Made by a program: the position numbers and the translations under genes. Of a stretch of 64,000 bases of DNA, positions 17,336 through 26,650 are shown one piece after another. This DNA comes from J027 sp034437655. Lineage in GTDB: Bacteria > Chloroflexota > Anaerolineae > Aggregatilineales > J027. The DNA is taken from NCBI GenBank assembly GCA_034437655.1, contig DAOTTU010000103.1:16303-80302 (forward strand). The letters run 5' to 3'. How positions within the stretch are numbered: position 1 is the first letter of the stretch; each line of letters opens with the position of its first letter. The notes under the pieces are model-generated. The model was not told the origin of the DNA, made no database searches, and saw nothing but the letters and a program-made list of their open reading frames with translations.

Positions 17336-18913
17336 ATGGATGCAGCTACGGAAACAATTTTAGCACTATTTGCCTATTTGGGACCAATGGCACTGTATGT
17401 GGTGGCCTTGGCGGTGCCCTTCAAGCTGGCAACATCAGCAGAGTCAATATTTCAGGCCGGCCGTGCAGTGACCGCCGTTTCCTTCATTGTCTCGCTCGTT
17501 GGGGGGATTGCCATTCTGGCGACTGACCCGCTGGTGAGTCCCCTCGTGGGCCTGGACGATGTGGGGCTAATGCTGCGGTTGGATGCGCTGAGTATCGTCA
17601 TGGTGTGGTTGGTGACGTTCCTCGGTACGTTGCTCATTCAGTTTAGCCGAAACTATCTGGACGGCGACCCCCGCCAGGCTGTGTTTTTGAGCCGTTTGTA
17701 TGTGACAATCTCGGCTGTACTATTTTTTGTCCTCTCCGGTAATTTGTACCAATTGGTGTTAGGTTGGATTATTACCAGCCTGGCACTGCATCAATTGTTG
17801 GTCTTCTATGCCGACCGCCCGCGCGCGATTTTTGCGGCCCGCAAGAAATTCATCGTTGCTCGCATGGGCGATGCCTGTTTCATAGCGGCGGCAGTTTTGA
17901 TTGCACAGGCTTTTGACACCACGAGCCTCGGTGAGTTGGCAGCGGCAACAAGTGCAGCTTTTGAAAGTGGTGATGCACCCACTGATGCAGGCCCTGCGGC
18001 TGTGCTGGTCGTCATTGCAGCGGCGTTGAAGTCGGCGATGTTCCCCTTCCACGGTTGGCTGTTAGAAGTTATGGAAACCCCCACACCTGTCTCGGCGTTG
18101 TTGCATGCAGGTTTGCTCAACGCGGGGACATTTCTTGTTGTGCGGCTTGGGGAACTGGTGTTCCTTTCAACCCCTGCACTGGTGATGTTGATCTTCATCG
18201 GTGGCTTCACGGCGATTTTTGCCTCATCTGCGATGATTTCACAGAGCAGCGTCAAAGTCTCGCTGGCCTATTCGAGCGCGGCACACATGGGCTTCATGCT
18301 GATGCTGTGCGGCTTTGGTGCGCATAGTGTGGCGATTATGCACCTGATTGCGCATTCGTTCTACAAAGCCCATGCGTTTCTGTCGTCGGGAAGTATTGTT
18401 GAATACGTCGATTCTACGGGCTCACAAAAACTAAATGCGATCCCTGATCCGCTGGGGTTGGTGCTGAATTTCGCCGCTTCACTGCTGATCTTTGTGTCGG
18501 TAGCCACCCTTGTTGGTGTCGACGTAACCAAACGCCCCGGCGAAACTGCGCTGGGTGCTATTTTTGTGCTGGCGGTGACCTATCTACTGGTGAAGGGAGC
18601 CACCGGAGATGCACCGTTGTATGTGATTGGCCGGACGGCAGTATCGGCAGTGGGGGTGACGCTTGCTTTCTTCGCGCTGGAACTCTCGGCGGCGGCTTTG
18701 CTTGGTGATGCAGTGGCCGTGTTCCCTGCGCCGGACACAGTGACACAGGTGGCTATGGTGCTGGCCGTTATTGCATTCGGTAGTGTGACGCTCCTCAGTG
18801 CATTGTTGCCGGCGCTTGTGCAGCGTCCCGAGTGGCAGGCGTTTTATGTACATCTAAAGAATGGCTTTTATGCCAATGCAGTCTTTGACCGCTTGATCCG
18901 CCCCTTGCGTTAA
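17336..18913 (+). CDS. dabB: DabB, proton-conducting subunit of inorganic carbon transporter
   Basis: A 525-residue membrane protein of the NuoL/MrpA (complex I antiporter) family with about 13 helices. The conserved core is visible as FHGWLLEVMETPTPVSALLHAGLLNAG (residues about 238-264, split here across helix 7-8) and later HLIAHSFYKAHAFLSSG. In DAB systems this subunit is thought to couple ion movement to the DabA reaction, so that CO2 is hydrated and trapped as bicarbonate. The assignment as DabB rather than a respiratory subunit rests on the length and on dabA beginning 40 bases downstream. ATG 17336 follows GAGGAGAAG. Confidence 0.9.
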   Translation: MDAATETILALFAYLGPMALYVVALAVPFKLATSAESIFQAGRAVTAVSFIVSLVGGIAILATDPLVSPLVGLDDVGLMLRLDALSIVMVWLVTFLGTLLIQFSRNYLDGDPRQAVFLSRLYVTISAVLFFVLSGNLYQLVLGWIITSLALHQLLVFYADRPRAIFAARKKFIVARMGDACFIAAAVLIAQAFDTTSLGELAAATSAAFESGDAPTDAGPAAVLVVIAAALKSAMFPFHGWLLEVMETPTPVSALLHAGLLNAGTFLVVRLGELVFLSTPALVMLIFIGGFTAIFASSAMISQSSVKVSLAYSSAAHMGFMLMLCGFGAHSVAIMHLIAHSFYKAHAFLSSGSIVEYVDSTGSQKLNAIPDPLGLVLNFAASLLIFVSVATLVGVDVTKRPGETALGAIFVLAVTYLLVKGATGDAPLYVIGRTAVSAVGVTLAFFALELSAAALLGDAVAVFPAPDTVTQVAMVLAVIAFGSVTLLSALLPALVQRPEWQAFYVHLKNGFYANAVFDRLIRPLR

Positions 18914-18953
18914 CTTGACCACCACACCGAGAGAATTTAAGGATACAGACATA

Positions 18954-21476
18954 ATGGATACTGAAGCTGTTGTAGTGGATACACAGGCACCAATGACGAC
19001 AGGTGCGGGTAGTACAACCATAAACACCGAAATTGTTGCAGCGGCGGTGGACCGGGCCGGGCGACGGATTGCCCCGCTGTGGCCGTTGCGCAATTTTGTG
19101 GCGGTGAACCCCTATCTGGGCCTCGCTGACCACACCTTTGAAGCAGCCGCGCAATTGCTGGGGCGTCAGGCCGGGGCACGCACAACTGCACCGCGTTCAT
19201 TTTATGCAAAAGCCATCCGCGAAGGACGCATCACTGACGCCGACCTTGAAGCCGCATTGCGTGAAGGTGGTTCGATTACTGGTGCGCCAACGGATATGAC
19301 CGCGCTCAAAGCCTTTGCCGAAAGCGAGGTACCTGAAGTGCAGTTTGAAACTATGCCGACAGTGGCGGATGTTGCACAACAGGCCACCGGCCGCGATTGG
19401 CCGGCGTTTGCTACAGAGTTGATTTCACAATGGGCAGGTTCATACTTTGATCAGGGGCAATCCTACTGGAAGTCGCCGTGGGCGGGGTTGTCTCCGTATG
19501 CGGCGTGGCGTGCTGAAGCGCGTGTCGATCGGACACCGCAGGTTCGTGGGGTGCATGGTTTCCGGCAGATAGTCGCCACTTTACCCGATGGTGCGCTGGC
19601 AACAATCACTACGCTGTTGCAACAGCTTGACGTGCCTGCTGATGCACTAGACACCTATTTGCATCGACTATTGCTGACCATTCACGGCTGGGCCAGCTAT
19701 GCCCGCTATCAGCTCTGGGAGGCAGAACTGCGTGATGGCACAGATAGCACCCTCACTGAACTGCTGGCTATTCGTTTGGTGTGGGAAGTCGCGTTGCTGA
19801 AGGCTCTTGGGGCGCGTGGTGTTGCAGAACGCTGGGAAACTGCCAAAGCATTACTGCGCCGCACTGAACTGAACGCAGAAGCCCAACGCACGCTGGCCGC
19901 TGAACTGGTGCTGCAACGTGCATTTGACATTGCCTATCAGCGCTACTTGCTGACACAATTTGCTGCTGCCGAAACACCAACCCACAGCACGCGCAAACAA
20001 GTGCAGGCCGCGTTCTGCATTGATGTCCGCTCTGAAGTGTTTCGGCGTGCGTTTGAATCGCTGGATGCCGGGGTGGAAACGATCGGTTTTGCCGGATTTT
20101 TTGGCTTTCCAATTGAATATGTGCGTCTTGGTGATACGCAGGGTGCGGCCCAGTGTCCCGCCCTGTTGACGCCGCAATTTGTCATTACCGAGTCGTTGAA
20201 CGGTGCTTCTCAAGAGGATGTTGCGGCCGCATTGCATAAACGTACGATCCGGCAGCGTGTGGCGAAAGCATGGCGTATGTTCAAGTTTGGTGCTGTCTCG
20301 TGTTTTGGCTTCGTGGGGCCGGTCGGGCTAGCGTACATCAAGAATCTGGTGATGGACACACTCGGTCAGACACGTCCAGTGCCCCAACCAGACACTTTTG
20401 GCTTGCCTAAAAATGCGGTTGCCCGGCGTGGACCCAGCATCGACCCCGATCAGATGCAGGAGCGCCACATTGGTATGACACCAGAGCAGCGGCTTGATGT
20501 CGCAGAAGGTGTGCTGAAGGCTATGTCCCTTACTGAGAACTTTGCGCGCGTTGTGTTGTTGGCCGGGCATGGCTCGACCACCGTCAATAATCCCTATGCG
20601 ACCGGGCTTGACTGCGGCGCATGTGGTGGCAACACCGGGGAAGCCAATGCACGGGTCGCGGTGCAGGTGATGAATGACCCGGCGGTGCGAGCCGGCTTGA
20701 AAGAACGCGGTATCACCATTCCTGACGATACGCTTTTCATTGCTGGTCTGCACAACACCACCACAGACGACGTTAGGCTCTTTGACACCGACACCATCCC
20801 CGCTACACACAAAGATGACATTGCCCGCCTTAAACAACAACTGGCCGAAGCAGCCCACCTGACTCGTGCGGAACGGTCGGCCACGCTGAATATTGCGTCT
20901 AACACTAACGTTGATACAGCCGTGATTCGTCGCAGCAAAGATTGGTCACAGGTGCGGCCCGAATGGGGGCTGGCCGGGTGTGCCGCGTTTATCGTCGCGC
21001 CGCGCGAACGGACTGCCAATGTGGATTTAGGCGGGCGCTCGTTCCTGCATTCTTACAACTGGCAACAGGACGAAGGTTTTGGCGTGCTGGAACTCATCAT
21101 GACAGCACCGATGGTTGTCGCAAGCTGGATCAACCTGCAATACTACGGCTCGACGGTGGATAACGATTTTTTTGGTAGTGGAAATAAGGTGCTGCACAAT
21201 GTGGTCGGTACGCTTGGTGTGTTGGAAGGTAACGGTGGTGATTTGCGCGTGGGCTTGCCGTGGCAATCGGTACACGATGGGCAAAATTATGTGCATGAAC
21301 CACTACGGCTGAACGTGATCATTGAAGCGCCGCGTGAGGCAATGACGGAGATCATCGCCAAACACGACGCTGTGCGTCAACTTGTTGATAACGACTGGCT
21401 GTACTTGTTCGCGATGGATGAAAGTGGCACCGTCTCACACCGTTATACGGGTGACTTGAACTGGACAGCGGTATAA
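18954..21476 (+). CDS. dabA: DabA, zinc-dependent inorganic carbon transporter subunit (DUF2309)
   Basis: A large soluble subunit (840 residues) with a beta-carbonic-anhydrase-like zinc site. Candidate ligands are Cys355 and Asp357 in AFCIDVRSE, His539 in LLAGHGSTTV and Cys554 in LDCGACGGN. The same 15-residue His-to-Cys spacing is known in Halothiobacillus DabA. The complex with DabB takes up CO2 in an energy-dependent way. I chose ATG 18954, which has AAGGA nearby; an in-frame TTG at 18915 lies 1 base after the dabB stop and has no ribosome site. In a presumed heterotroph, the likely job is supplying bicarbonate for carboxylases at low CO2 (inference); no RuBisCO or carboxysome gene is present here. 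Confidence 0.93.
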   Translation: MDTEAVVVDTQAPMTTGAGSTTINTEIVAAAVDRAGRRIAPLWPLRNFVAVNPYLGLADHTFEAAAQLLGRQAGARTTAPRSFYAKAIREGRITDADLEAALREGGSITGAPTDMTALKAFAESEVPEVQFETMPTVADVAQQATGRDWPAFATELISQWAGSYFDQGQSYWKSPWAGLSPYAAWRAEARVDRTPQVRGVHGFRQIVATLPDGALATITTLLQQLDVPADALDTYLHRLLLTIHGWASYARYQLWEAELRDGTDSTLTELLAIRLVWEVALLKALGARGVAERWETAKALLRRTELNAEAQRTLAAELVLQRAFDIAYQRYLLTQFAAAETPTHSTRKQVQAAFCIDVRSEVFRRAFESLDAGVETIGFAGFFGFPIEYVRLGDTQGAAQCPALLTPQFVITESLNGASQEDVAAALHKRTIRQRVAKAWRMFKFGAVSCFGFVGPVGLAYIKNLVMDTLGQTRPVPQPDTFGLPKNAVARRGPSIDPDQMQERHIGMTPEQRLDVAEGVLKAMSLTENFARVVLLAGHGSTTVNNPYATGLDCGACGGNTGEANARVAVQVMNDPAVRAGLKERGITIPDDTLFIAGLHNTTTDDVRLFDTDTIPATHKDDIARLKQQLAEAAHLTRAERSATLNIASNTNVDTAVIRRSKDWSQVRPEWGLAGCAAFIVAPRERTANVDLGGRSFLHSYNWQQDEGFGVLELIMTAPMVVASWINLQYYGSTVDNDFFGSGNKVLHNVVGTLGVLEGNGGDLRVGLPWQSVHDGQNYVHEPLRLNVIIEAPREAMTEIIAKHDAVRQLVDNDWLYLFAMDESGTVSHRYTGDLNWTAV

Positions 21477-21504
21477 AGATCGACTCTACACCGACAAGTT
21501 AATC

Positions 21505-21536
21505 AGAGAGGGGCTTGCGCTGTGGTACCCCTCTCT
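21505..21536. terminator. Hairpin between converging dabA and ABC permease genes
   Basis: A perfect 9-base stem AGAGAGGGG/CCCCTCTCT with a 14-base loop lies 28 bases after dabA and 76 bases beyond the end of the opposing permease gene. No T-run follows on either strand, so termination is likely but not certain. Confidence 0.5.
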
Positions 21537-21612
21537 GGCTACATTGAACTGATGGTAATTCGACAGGTAACCGGAGAAGGCGTTATCCTGATTATTGTAT
21601 GTTGCTGCGAGA

Positions 21613-22512
21613 CTAGCCCTTCACCGACCCCGCCAGCAGGCCACGAATAAAATACCGCCCCAAAATGATATAGACCAGTAACGTCGGCAAGGCTGCCAGA
21701 ATCGCTGCGGCCATGGGGAGGTTCCAGTCTACTGCCCGCCCGCCAGAGAGATTTGCAATCGGCACCGTGATCGGCTGATTTGCGTCATTGACCAGCGTCA
21801 CTGCCCACAGAAACTCGTTCCAGATTTGCGTGAACTGCCAGATGACAACTACCACAAAGCCCGGAATTGACAGCGGAAAAATGACGTTAGCATACACACG
21901 GAAGAACCCGGCCCCGTCAATTTGCGCTGCTTCAATCAACTCTTTGGGCACTTCTACATAGAAATTGCGGAAAATCAGTGTTGTGATGGGTAGTCCGTAG
22001 ACGGTATGCACCAGAATTAGACCCGGCAGCCCCCCGAACAACCCAATGCTGCGCATAAAGTCAAATAATGGGATCAAAATCGCCTGATAGGGAATAAACA
22101 TTCCAAACAACATCAACGGGAACAAAATTCCTGCCCCGGGAATGCGCCACTTCGCCAGCACATAACCGTTTAACGAGCCCATGATCGCTGAAAGTGCCGT
22201 TGCAGACACGGCTAGAATCAAGCTGTTGAAGATATTCGGTGAAAACTCGTTCCAGGCGGTTTCAAAGCTCTCAATATGGAGCTGGCTGGGGAGTTCCCAC
22301 GCGCGGTCAACCTGTGCTTCGGCGGGGGTTTTCAGGCTGGTGATAACGACCAGGAACCCCGGCGTTAAGAAGATCAGCGCCAGCGTAATCAGCAGGACAT
22401 AGACGGTTACACGCCAGGTGTAGACGGTCAGGTCGCGCCGTGTGATGGGGAGTTCTGGCATACGGGAATTTTGCGCTGTTTGGGTGGCAGATGCGTCAGA
22501 TACGGATGACAT
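21613..22512 (-). CDS. Carbohydrate ABC transporter permease, MalG type
   Basis: A 299-residue inner-membrane permease with six predicted helices. The coupling loop that contacts the ATPase is seen as ELIEAAQIDGAGFFRVYANV (about residues 195-215), the EAA motif of sugar importers. The family start PGFLVVITSLKTPAEA is also present. ATG 22512 has AAGGAG 7 bases upstream. It is the third gene of the operon: solute-binding protein, large permease, this permease. No ATPase gene is linked, so the system probably uses a shared MsmK/UgpC-like ATPase encoded elsewhere. Confidence 0.9.
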   Translation of the reverse strand: MSSVSDASATQTAQNSRMPELPITRRDLTVYTWRVTVYVLLITLALIFLTPGFLVVITSLKTPAEAQVDRAWELPSQLHIESFETAWNEFSPNIFNSLILAVSATALSAIMGSLNGYVLAKWRIPGAGILFPLMLFGMFIPYQAILIPLFDFMRSIGLFGGLPGLILVHTVYGLPITTLIFRNFYVEVPKELIEAAQIDGAGFFRVYANVIFPLSIPGFVVVVIWQFTQIWNEFLWAVTLVNDANQPITVPIANLSGGRAVDWNLPMAAAILAALPTLLVYIILGRYFIRGLLAGSVKG

Positions 22513-22525
22513 GGTTGCATTCTCC

Positions 22526-24838
22526 TTAACGGGCTGTGCGCTGGCGACTGTTGGACCAGAGATAGGGGATAATCACGAGCGAGACGAGTACCAGCATTAC
22601 AATGGCGATAGCGCTCCCGCTGGCGAAACGGTTGCCGCGAAAGGCTTTGGTATACAGAACGATACCCGGCACCTTGGTTTGCTCCACGTCAACGCCAGTC
22701 ATCGCAAAAACGAGGTCGAAAATCTTGAGCGATATATGCCCCAGAATGATGATCGCACTGAGTACCACAGGCCGCAATGAGGGCAAAATCACGAAGGCGT
22801 AGACCTGCCACTCGGCGCAGCCATCGACGCGGGCCGCTTCACGAATTTCTTCAGGTACCCCCCGAATCCCGGCCAGCATCAGTGCCATGACGTAGCCAGC
22901 CATTTGCCAGATTGCAGCCAGCACCACACCCGTCAGCGCGACGAAGTAGCCCCGGGGTAGGGCGGACTCTGTAACCGGGTCATCCAGCGGCGGCCAGATG
23001 TTTTCCCATAATCCGCCGACATAGCCCAGCCAGAGCGCGAAGGCAGCCAGCGATGTGTAGAGCATCGTCCGTTCACTACTGCGCGCAAAGTGATTAAACA
23101 GCACCACACCAGATAGAGCCAAACCGAGGTATATAAACGTGCTGGCTTCGTCCCACGTGAACTCATAGAGGACATTGCGCGACGCCAGCCAGCGATATTC
23201 AAGCTGGCCGGTGCGCAGAAATTCTGGCAGAATGTGGCTGCCGCCGAGCGCATCTGGCAAGGTTGCATTGGTCACGATTTCTGCAAGCTGGTTGATGCCG
23301 CCGTTGGGTTGCAACAACCAATTCCAGACTGTGCCAGTCACTACCAATGAGAGTGACATTGGGAACAGGAAAATAGTGCGGAAGATACCTTCGCCGCGCA
23401 CACGCTGATCGACGAGTAGCGCCAGGATAAATCCCAAAAATAAGGCCCCAGCCAGGAAAAATAGGGTGAAGAAGAACGTGTTGATAAGCGAATTACGGAA
23501 CGAGAACTCGGTGAAATCGGTCATCAGGTCATTGTAGTTTTCCAGCCCAATGTAGACCCGCGTCAGGTCAGAGGTAAGACCGTCAGGGGCACCTTTGGCT
23601 TTCTCGCCCCAGTCAGTGAGCGAAAATTGTAGCGTCTGCCCGATGAAGCCGTACACAAACACGGCCAGCAATAACAACGATGGTGAAAGCACCACCAGCG
23701 CCCAAAGCCGTTCGGTGTTGCTCAATAACCCGTCAGCCTCGGCAAAGGTGATGAACAACACGACCGCTACGACCCCGAATACCAACAGCGATAGTTGCCA
23801 TTGCGTGGTGATGTCATACATCCGTCGCAATTCAATGAGGGCTTCGCGGGTGATGTCCACGTCGGCGGGGGCGTCCAGCCGATTAACATCTGCGATGATG
23901 GGTGTTTCGCGAATATGAAAAACATCGGTGAAATATTGCGGCAGGCTTTCGACAGAGCGCGACCCACTGAAGTCATCAATAAGATCACCGCGCCAGTTGA
24001 GGTCGCTCTGGTAAATCCATAGTTGGGGGATAATCATGGCGACGAGCCCCAGTACGAGTACCAGACCCATTAACCCGTGATCATCGAATTTGAAGCGCCA
24101 GAATTTAACTTTATTGACCTCTAACCCACGGCGGTATTCGTATGGCCTAGCATTGAAGCGTATACTCATCCAGATCACTGTCAGTAGGATGATGGCAACA
24201 AGAATGAGTGGGTACAGGATGAGGAGCGCATCGACGCCACGCACTGCCTCGCTCCCACTTTCCCCGGCGCGGATGGCGTCAATATTCAGGGTTGGAACAT
24301 GGTCTGTGCCACCTAGCGCAATGTCCATCATCGACAGGCTGGTGCCATCCGGGAATGGTAGCGCTTGTGACGGAACTTCTTCAAGCTCAATCTCAAGGTC
24401 TGCCCATTGCAAGTAATTCAGATTGCCGCTGTCGTCCTCAATACTCCCGCGCCGCAACTGATACGAAACGTCCTCGACCTCGCCCGCCGCATAAATTGTG
24501 AACGGTAAGTTGACAGTGGCGTCTTCGGGGTCTTCAGTAAACGCATTTTCCTGGGCCTGCACGAACGCCGCATTGAGGTCTTCAGTCGTTGCGTCAAGCA
24601 CTGCTTGCTCATCAACAGCGATTAGAATTGTGCCTGCACGGATCCCTGCCCGCCGCGCAGCCGAGTCTCCGACGTCATTAACTACAACATGGCGCTCATG
24701 TTCGATAGATACGGGAGGTACTGAAATATAAGTACCGAAAAAACTGTAGAGGAGTGTGCCGACCGCGACACCGATGACTGCAAATCCAGCGATCAACGTA
24801 AACGTTTGACTTCTCACAAAATCCGCAAAACGATCCAT
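22526..24838 (-). CDS. ABC sugar permease (MalF type) with N-terminal PDZ-like extension
   Basis: A 770-residue protein where about 300 is usual. A first helix (about 14-34) leads into an extracytoplasmic domain (about 45-150) that reads like a PDZ domain: HVVVNDVGDSAARRAGI followed by RAGTILIAVDEQAV, the region before which PDZ domains carry their ligand loop. Further helices and a loop follow up to residue 385, where the permease proper starts (VVLSPSLLLLAVFVYGF). The EAA coupling loop is IREAARVDGCAEWQVYAFV near residue 690. A loop with extra helices is also inserted between the core helices. It pairs with the MalG-type permease 13 bases downstream. The extension may bind the solute-binding protein or monitor substrate (inference). 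Confidence 0.8.
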   Translation of the reverse strand: MDRFADFVRSQTFTLIAGFAVIGVAVGTLLYSFFGTYISVPPVSIEHERHVVVNDVGDSAARRAGIRAGTILIAVDEQAVLDATTEDLNAAFVQAQENAFTEDPEDATVNLPFTIYAAGEVEDVSYQLRRGSIEDDSGNLNYLQWADLEIELEEVPSQALPFPDGTSLSMMDIALGGTDHVPTLNIDAIRAGESGSEAVRGVDALLILYPLILVAIILLTVIWMSIRFNARPYEYRRGLEVNKVKFWRFKFDDHGLMGLVLVLGLVAMIIPQLWIYQSDLNWRGDLIDDFSGSRSVESLPQYFTDVFHIRETPIIADVNRLDAPADVDITREALIELRRMYDITTQWQLSLLVFGVVAVVLFITFAEADGLLSNTERLWALVVLSPSLLLLAVFVYGFIGQTLQFSLTDWGEKAKGAPDGLTSDLTRVYIGLENYNDLMTDFTEFSFRNSLINTFFFTLFFLAGALFLGFILALLVDQRVRGEGIFRTIFLFPMSLSLVVTGTVWNWLLQPNGGINQLAEIVTNATLPDALGGSHILPEFLRTGQLEYRWLASRNVLYEFTWDEASTFIYLGLALSGVVLFNHFARSSERTMLYTSLAAFALWLGYVGGLWENIWPPLDDPVTESALPRGYFVALTGVVLAAIWQMAGYVMALMLAGIRGVPEEIREAARVDGCAEWQVYAFVILPSLRPVVLSAIIILGHISLKIFDLVFAMTGVDVEQTKVPGIVLYTKAFRGNRFASGSAIAIVMLVLVSLVIIPYLWSNSRQRTAR

Positions 24839-24957
24839 AATTTTTGCCTTTGTCTCTTACGATACAAAAACCGTTCTGTCTTTATTTAGCTGTTGTCTAC
24901 ACCAAGCATCATCTGGAAACTCTTTACAATAACCACAGCCGGTTCTCTAAATGCAAA

Positions 24958-24983
24958 CAAGCCCCACCACGCGGCAGGGCTTG
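24958..24983 (-). terminator. Hairpin after the solute-binding protein gene
   Basis: CAAGCCC/GGGCTTG (7 bases, 12-base loop) lies about 35 bases after the stop of the binding protein gene and before the permease genes of the same operon. Only a weak T-rich tail follows. Such hairpins commonly protect or attenuate the message so that the binding protein is made in excess. Confidence 0.45.
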
Positions 24984-25016
24984 CAGTAACATGCGGAAGG
25001 CGCTATAGATGCGAAA

Positions 25017-26315
25017 CTATTCGCAAGCACCCGTTTGCGCACAAACAGCGGCCATCGCAGCGCTGGCAGCTTCGGGGCTGCGGCTGGACAGGTAGATTTC
25101 CATGACGCTGTTGAATTCGTTCATGAACTGTTCGTTGGCAACCGTACCATGTGCCAGTGAACCGACAAGTACATTGCTGCTGAAGTCAGAAGCAGCGTCA
25201 CGCAGGTATTGGTTGTAGAGGTCCGGGTTGGTTACGTCAGCATCGAGGCGCGCAGGAATGGAGCCCTTGAGCGGGTTGAAGATGTCCTGACCTTCAACGC
25301 TGCCGAGCAGTTCCAGCCAGGCGAGGGTGTTGTCGGGGTGAGCAGCGCCAACGGGCAGCCCGAAGCTGTCAGAGAGCCACAGGAATTCACCATCGGTGCC
25401 AGGAGCCGCAGCATAGCCAAAGCCTTCGCCGGGTTCGAGTTCGAGCGTGGTCACCATATAACCAGCAGCCCAGTCACCCATAATGTTGAAGGCAGCTTCG
25501 CCACTCACAACGCGGTCAATTGCCTGCTGCCAGGAGAGGCCGCTGGCGTCTTCGTCAACATTGGTGCAAGCCAGAACTTCACCAAAGGTAGACCAAACTT
25601 CCTGCATTTCAGCGCCAGCCGGGTCCGTAGTACCGTCCCAGATACCAGCCCAGCCTTCAGGGCCAAGAACTGCCAGCGCCACGTTTTCCCACAGGTGGTT
25701 CACGGTCCACGGCGCAGCAACAACCATCGGGGTCACGCCCTGGTCTTGAATATCGGGGCATACAGCCAGGAATTCGTCCCATGTGGTAGGCACAGTAACG
25801 CCGAGGCTATCAATGGTTTCGGGGGTGTACCACATCACGTTTGAACGGTGAATGTTAACGGGCACGCTCCAGATACCTTCGTCAAAGGTGATGGTGTCGA
25901 TGAGTTCCGGCGGGAAGACACCTTCGTCCAACCAGCCCTGTTCTTCAAACAGGAAGGTCAGGTCTTCCATACGGTCAGCAACCACCCATGTCCCGATCAA
26001 TTCTTCACCAGCGTGAACCTGGAAGCTGTCTGGCGGATCGCCACCCAACATACGGGTCTTGAGTACGGCGCGAGCGTTCACACCGGAACCACCAGCAACC
26101 GTTGCATTGATTACTTCAACGTCGGGGTGTTGTGCTTCATATTCATCAATAAGGGCTTCGAGTGCTGGACCTTCATCACCAGCCCACCAGGAGAAAATTT
26201 CGAGTTCACCAGTGAGATCACTCTCACCGTCCTGTGCGCCGACGCCGAAAGGCATGGCCATTGCGGCGATCATGAACACAGTCATCAATACAATGAGAAA
26301 ACGCTTTTTAGACAT
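25017..26315 (-). CDS. Extracellular sugar-binding protein of ABC importer
   Basis: A 432-residue family 1 solute-binding protein. The leader KKRFLIVLMTVFMIAAMAM is followed by a cleavage-type AQD; there is no lipobox cysteine. The mature part opens GELEIFSWWAGDEGPAL, followed by VINATVAGGSGVNARAVLKT, the pattern of glucose/mannose-type binding proteins. LLGGDPPD-like GGDPPDSFQVHAG marks the hinge region, and a late pair of cysteines (AVCAQTGAC) could form a disulfide at the C-terminus. ATG 26315 has AAGGAG 6 bases upstream. It is the first gene of the importer operon; two inverted repeats lie upstream. Specificity for a hexose is inference. Confidence 0.88.
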   Translation of the reverse strand: MSKKRFLIVLMTVFMIAAMAMPFGVGAQDGESDLTGELEIFSWWAGDEGPALEALIDEYEAQHPDVEVINATVAGGSGVNARAVLKTRMLGGDPPDSFQVHAGEELIGTWVVADRMEDLTFLFEEQGWLDEGVFPPELIDTITFDEGIWSVPVNIHRSNVMWYTPETIDSLGVTVPTTWDEFLAVCPDIQDQGVTPMVVAAPWTVNHLWENVALAVLGPEGWAGIWDGTTDPAGAEMQEVWSTFGEVLACTNVDEDASGLSWQQAIDRVVSGEAAFNIMGDWAAGYMVTTLELEPGEGFGYAAAPGTDGEFLWLSDSFGLPVGAAHPDNTLAWLELLGSVEGQDIFNPLKGSIPARLDADVTNPDLYNQYLRDAASDFSSNVLVGSLAHGTVANEQFMNEFNSVMEIYLSSRSPEAASAAMAAVCAQTGACE

Positions 26316-26368
26316 TGGGGCTCCTTACACGTAGGAAACTGAAATCGATGTTTAAACGAGCATGATTT

Positions 26369-26437
26369 GGTCACGAAAACCAGTGACCGACCATGAAGAT
26401 AACATGTTCAATCAAAAGTTTCAACTATTTCGTTGAA
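26369..26437. promoter_or_regulatory. Two inverted repeats upstream of the sugar importer operon
   Basis: GGTCAC-N8-GTGACC at 26369-26388 and TTCAAC-N6-GTTGAA at 26420-26437 are both perfect 6-base repeats, 55 and 105 bases upstream of the binding protein start. They fit two operators, for example a local sugar regulator and a global one. The 335-base gap contains nothing else I can name apart from the hairpin at 26606. Confidence 0.4.
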
Positions 26438-26605
26438 GTAATTGATAGCGAATAAACAGTTCGTGTTTTTGAAGATAGAGCTAGGCATGTTCACTAAAAT
26501 CATGTTTACTTTTACAATCTATTTCACTTGAAATTGTGGTGATGGATTCAAGTTGGGTGAGACAATTGCTGCCTGCGGCCCTCACGTTGCAGCAGCATAA
26601 TGAAT

Positions 26606-26631
26606 GGAGCAGCCCGGGCGAATGCTGCTCC
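26606..26631 (-). terminator. Hairpin after the ABC-2 permease gene
   Basis: GGAGCAGC/GCTGCTCC, a perfect 8-base stem with a 10-base loop, begins 20 bases beyond the stop of the ABC-2 permease. The tail has no T-run, so it is a probable rather than certain terminator. Confidence 0.5.
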
Positions 26632-26650
26632 ACTCTGCATTTAGAAGTTG

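Noticed and set aside
20328..20858. 176-codon open frame antisense to dabA, and several shorter ones
   Set aside because: Produced by the GC-rich codon pattern of dabA; the sense strand has the zinc motifs and coding character.
21613..26315. Assigning a specific sugar (for example maltose) to the ABC importer
   Set aside because: Binding-protein and permease motifs give only the family; substrate cannot be read from the sequence.
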